In this document: positions 63,398-64,000 of the stretch, in pieces
Layout of the letters: each line of letters begins with the position of its first letter
How positions within the stretch are numbered: position 1 is the first letter of the stretch
Source: CAVVJA01 sp963779485
Lineage (GTDB): Bacteria > Actinomycetota > Actinomycetes > Mycobacteriales > Jatrophihabitantaceae
Reading direction: 5' to 3'
NCBI GenBank assembly: GCA_963779485.1
Contig: CAVZYJ010000013.1
Span: 682,001-746,000 of the forward strand
DNA length: 64,000 nucleotides
Made by a program: the position numbers and the translations under genes
The notes under the pieces: model-generated
Told to the model about the DNA's origin: nothing
Database searches by the model: none
Seen by the model: only the letters and a program-made list of their open reading frames with translations

Positions 63398-64000
63398 TGG
63401 GAGCCGCCCCCGAAATCGTCGTTGCCCCGAACGCCACCCAGCTGGCCGATGATGTCGCGGCGCGGCTCGTTGCGGCGCTCGTGTCGGCGCAACAAGTACG
63501 GCCGCTTGCTCACCTCGTCGTGACCGGCGGCGGCATCCTCGAGCAGGTCATGCACGTGCTGCGCGACTTGCCGGCTCGCGACTCGATCGACTGGAACCGT
63601 GTCGCGGTGTGGTGGGGCGACGAACGGTACGTACCTTCCGACTCGGAGGACCGCAACGACAGGGCCGCGATGGCGGCCGTCTTCGACGCCCTACCCGTCG
63701 ACCCCGCCAATGTGCATCCGATGCCCGCCTCGGACAGCGAGTACGGCGAGAATGCCGACGCGGCGGCCGAAGGGTATGCGTCCGCGCTCTCGGCGGCGGT
63801 TCCGGCCGGCCAGGGCGACGACGATGTGCCGCACTTCGACGTCATCCTGCTCGGCGTCGGACCGGACGGGCATTGCGCCTCACTGTTTCCGGAACATCCG
63901 GGCGTATACGAGCTCGACCGCTCGGTAATCGCCGTCCACAACTCGCCGAAGCCGCCCCCGACTCGGCTGTCGTTGACCTTCCGTTCGCTGGACGCGGCCA
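63397..64000 (+). CDS. pgl: 6-phosphogluconolactonase, 3' end outside the window
   Basis: The first 201 codons are visible. The enzyme hydrolyses the lactone made by G6PDH. Recognisable segments are LVVTGGGILEQVM, VAVWWGDERYVPSDSEDRND and DVILLGVGPDGHCASLFPEH, all typical of the glucosamine-6-phosphate isomerase/6-phosphogluconolactonase family. The ATG overlaps the opcA stop (TGATG), so the two are coupled. About 50 C-terminal residues should lie beyond position 64000. Confidence 0.93.
   Translation, partial: MGAAPEIVVAPNATQLADDVAARLVAALVSAQQVRPLAHLVVTGGGILEQVMHVLRDLPARDSIDWNRVAVWWGDERYVPSDSEDRNDRAAMAAVFDALPVDPANVHPMPASDSEYGENADAAAEGYASALSAAVPAGQGDDDVPHFDVILLGVGPDGHCASLFPEHPGVYELDRSVIAVHNSPKPPPTRLSLTFRSLDAA

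Overview
The window is a high-GC stretch from an actinomycete (Actinomycetota). GTG and TTG starts are frequent, and the content is typically actinobacterial: fabG-fabI-hemH, a sufRBDCSU operon, tkt-tal-zwf-opcA-pgl, a RipA-type NlpC/P60 hydrolase beside moxR, an ECF sigma/RskA pair, an Eis-type acetyltransferase and an F420-type nitroreductase. From about 16.9 kb to the end, the gene order and relative orientation match, as a block, what I recall of the Mycobacterium tuberculosis Rv1445c-Rv1488 region. The recalled order is pgl, opcA, zwf2, tal, tkt | ctaB | ctaA, ABC permease and ATPase | sufR-B-D-C-S-U-DUF59 | ABC-F, HTH, echA | acn | ripA, moxR, DUF58, VWA, fabG, inhA, hemH | hypothetical | NfeD, SPFH. 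The genus cannot be settled from the sequence alone.

Layout. 0.5-1.2 kb: cold shock protein with a small Cys/His protein. 1.3-6.5 kb: a carbon module with one glucose-6-phosphate dehydrogenase divergent from phosphoketolase-acetate kinase. 6.5-9.7 kb: three-gene cluster of two alpha/beta-hydrolase esterases and an ATP-grasp ligase. 9.9-13.8 kb: hypothetical gene, then a SigK/RskA-like pair, a zinc-finger peptide, a DUF1295 membrane protein, and a decayed remnant of amine oxidase, DUF1365 and cyclopropane-fatty-acid synthase genes. 14.2-16.8 kb: CPBP protease, Ddn-like protein, Eis-like protein. 16.9-29.5 kb: SPFH/NfeD, APC permease, hemH-fabI-fabG, VWA-DUF58-MoxR, NlpC/P60, PAP2. 29.6-32.4 kb: aconitase. 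32.5-37.2 kb: a sugar ABC importer of xylose type with a ROK regulator, inserted into the syntenic block. 37.3-44.4 kb: ABC exporter, enoyl-CoA hydratase, HTH, LCP protein, ABC-F, double DUF427. 44.4-50.6 kb: SUF operon. 50.7-57.1 kb: acyltransferase, ABC-2 exporter, heme A synthase, DUF445, ATP-grasp, heme O synthase. 57.3-64 kb: pentose phosphate operon, with pgl running off the window.

How it fits together. Two G6PDH copies and the oxidative and non-oxidative pentose phosphate genes make NADPH and pentose phosphates. Phosphoketolase plus acetate kinase could turn xylulose-5-phosphate into acetate and ATP, and the importer could supply pentose. The SUF genes, aconitase, ferrochelatase and heme O/A synthases link Fe-S and heme supply to respiration.

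Two cautions and one main novelty. First, at least seven single-base frameshifts break six otherwise intact genes (ATP-grasp at 6.8 kb, fabI, sufB, ATP-grasp at 55.4 kb, tal, and zwf twice). Several are expected to be essential, so I read them as sequencing or assembly indels. Second, long antisense reading frames are common because of the base composition and are not annotated. The main novelty is a 53-bp palindromic repeat with 16-17-nt arms and a conserved 19-nt centre, present in three intact copies just beyond gene 3' ends plus two decayed copies. No tRNA, rRNA, CRISPR array or intact insertion sequence was seen.
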